Positions 6,797 to 6,821 of a stretch of DNA of 6,821 nt are shown here, piece after piece (the first letter of the stretch is position 1; each line of letters starts with the position of its first letter). Position numbers and translations under genes: made by a program. The DNA is from an uncultured Flavobacteriales bacterium (GTDB lineage: Bacteria > Bacteroidota > Bacteroidia > Flavobacteriales_D > Sanyastnellaceae). The notes under the pieces are model-generated. The model saw only the letters and a list, made by a program, of their open reading frames with translations. It searched no databases and was not told the DNA's origin. The DNA lies in assembly GCA_913057815.1 (NCBI GenBank), contig CAJXOV010000122.1:1-6821 (forward strand). The letters are read 5' to 3'.

Positions 6797-6821
6797 CTGT
6801 CTCTTATACACATCTGACGCT
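6797..6821 (-). other. Nextera Read 1-side adapter (not genomic)
   Basis: Bases 6797-6815 are the Tn5 mosaic end (CTGTCTCTTATACACATCT as written on the + strand), and 6816-6821 (GACGCT) begin the reverse complement of the Nextera Read 1 primer part. With the i7-side adapter at the other end, the contig is bounded by both library ends. The GTG at 6811-6809 lies inside this adapter and is not the start of the adhesin gene. Confidence 0.97.

Overview
This window is an assembled contig rather than a clean piece of genome. Bases 1-44 and 6797-6821 are Illumina Nextera (Tn5) library adapter. The biological insert is about 45-6796. It is AT-rich (roughly 40% G+C by eye) and almost entirely coding on the minus strand. 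The genes point to a Bacteroidota bacterium with a type IX secretion system (T9SS) and probably gliding or adhesin machinery. A flavobacterial-type lineage is plausible, but the window does not fix the genus.

In transcription order (right to left) there are three genes. First, 6796-1463 is a giant secreted adhesin of at least 1,777 residues whose N-terminus is cut off by the contig end. It has the end of a choice-of-anchor L domain, a Calx-beta-like domain, an Ig/PKD-like domain, 17 SprB-type repeats and a type B T9SS sorting domain. Second, 1450-521 is a complete PorP/SprF-family outer-membrane protein. Third, 511-45 is the first 155 codons of a TPR lipoprotein that resembles the N-terminus of PorE-like OmpA-family proteins and is cut off by the left contig end. 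The spacers are 12 and 9 bases with no room for a promoter or terminator, so the three look co-transcribed. No Shine-Dalgarno-like motif precedes either visible start, as is common in Bacteroidota.

The genes make sense together. The adhesin is exported by the T9SS through its C-terminal domain. PorP/SprF proteins encoded next to such adhesins help secrete or attach them; SprF does this for SprB in Flavobacterium johnsoniae. The TPR/OmpA-type lipoprotein probably ties the complex to the outer membrane and peptidoglycan.

I do not see an undescribed system. The points most worth a second look are: adapter sequence that creates false protein ends on both truncated genes; a repeat stalk of 1,447 residues with no lysine and only two arginines; a second cysteine pair that appears as a set in four of the 17 repeats; a possible further pair in repeat 4; and repeat pairs that look like products of internal duplication.
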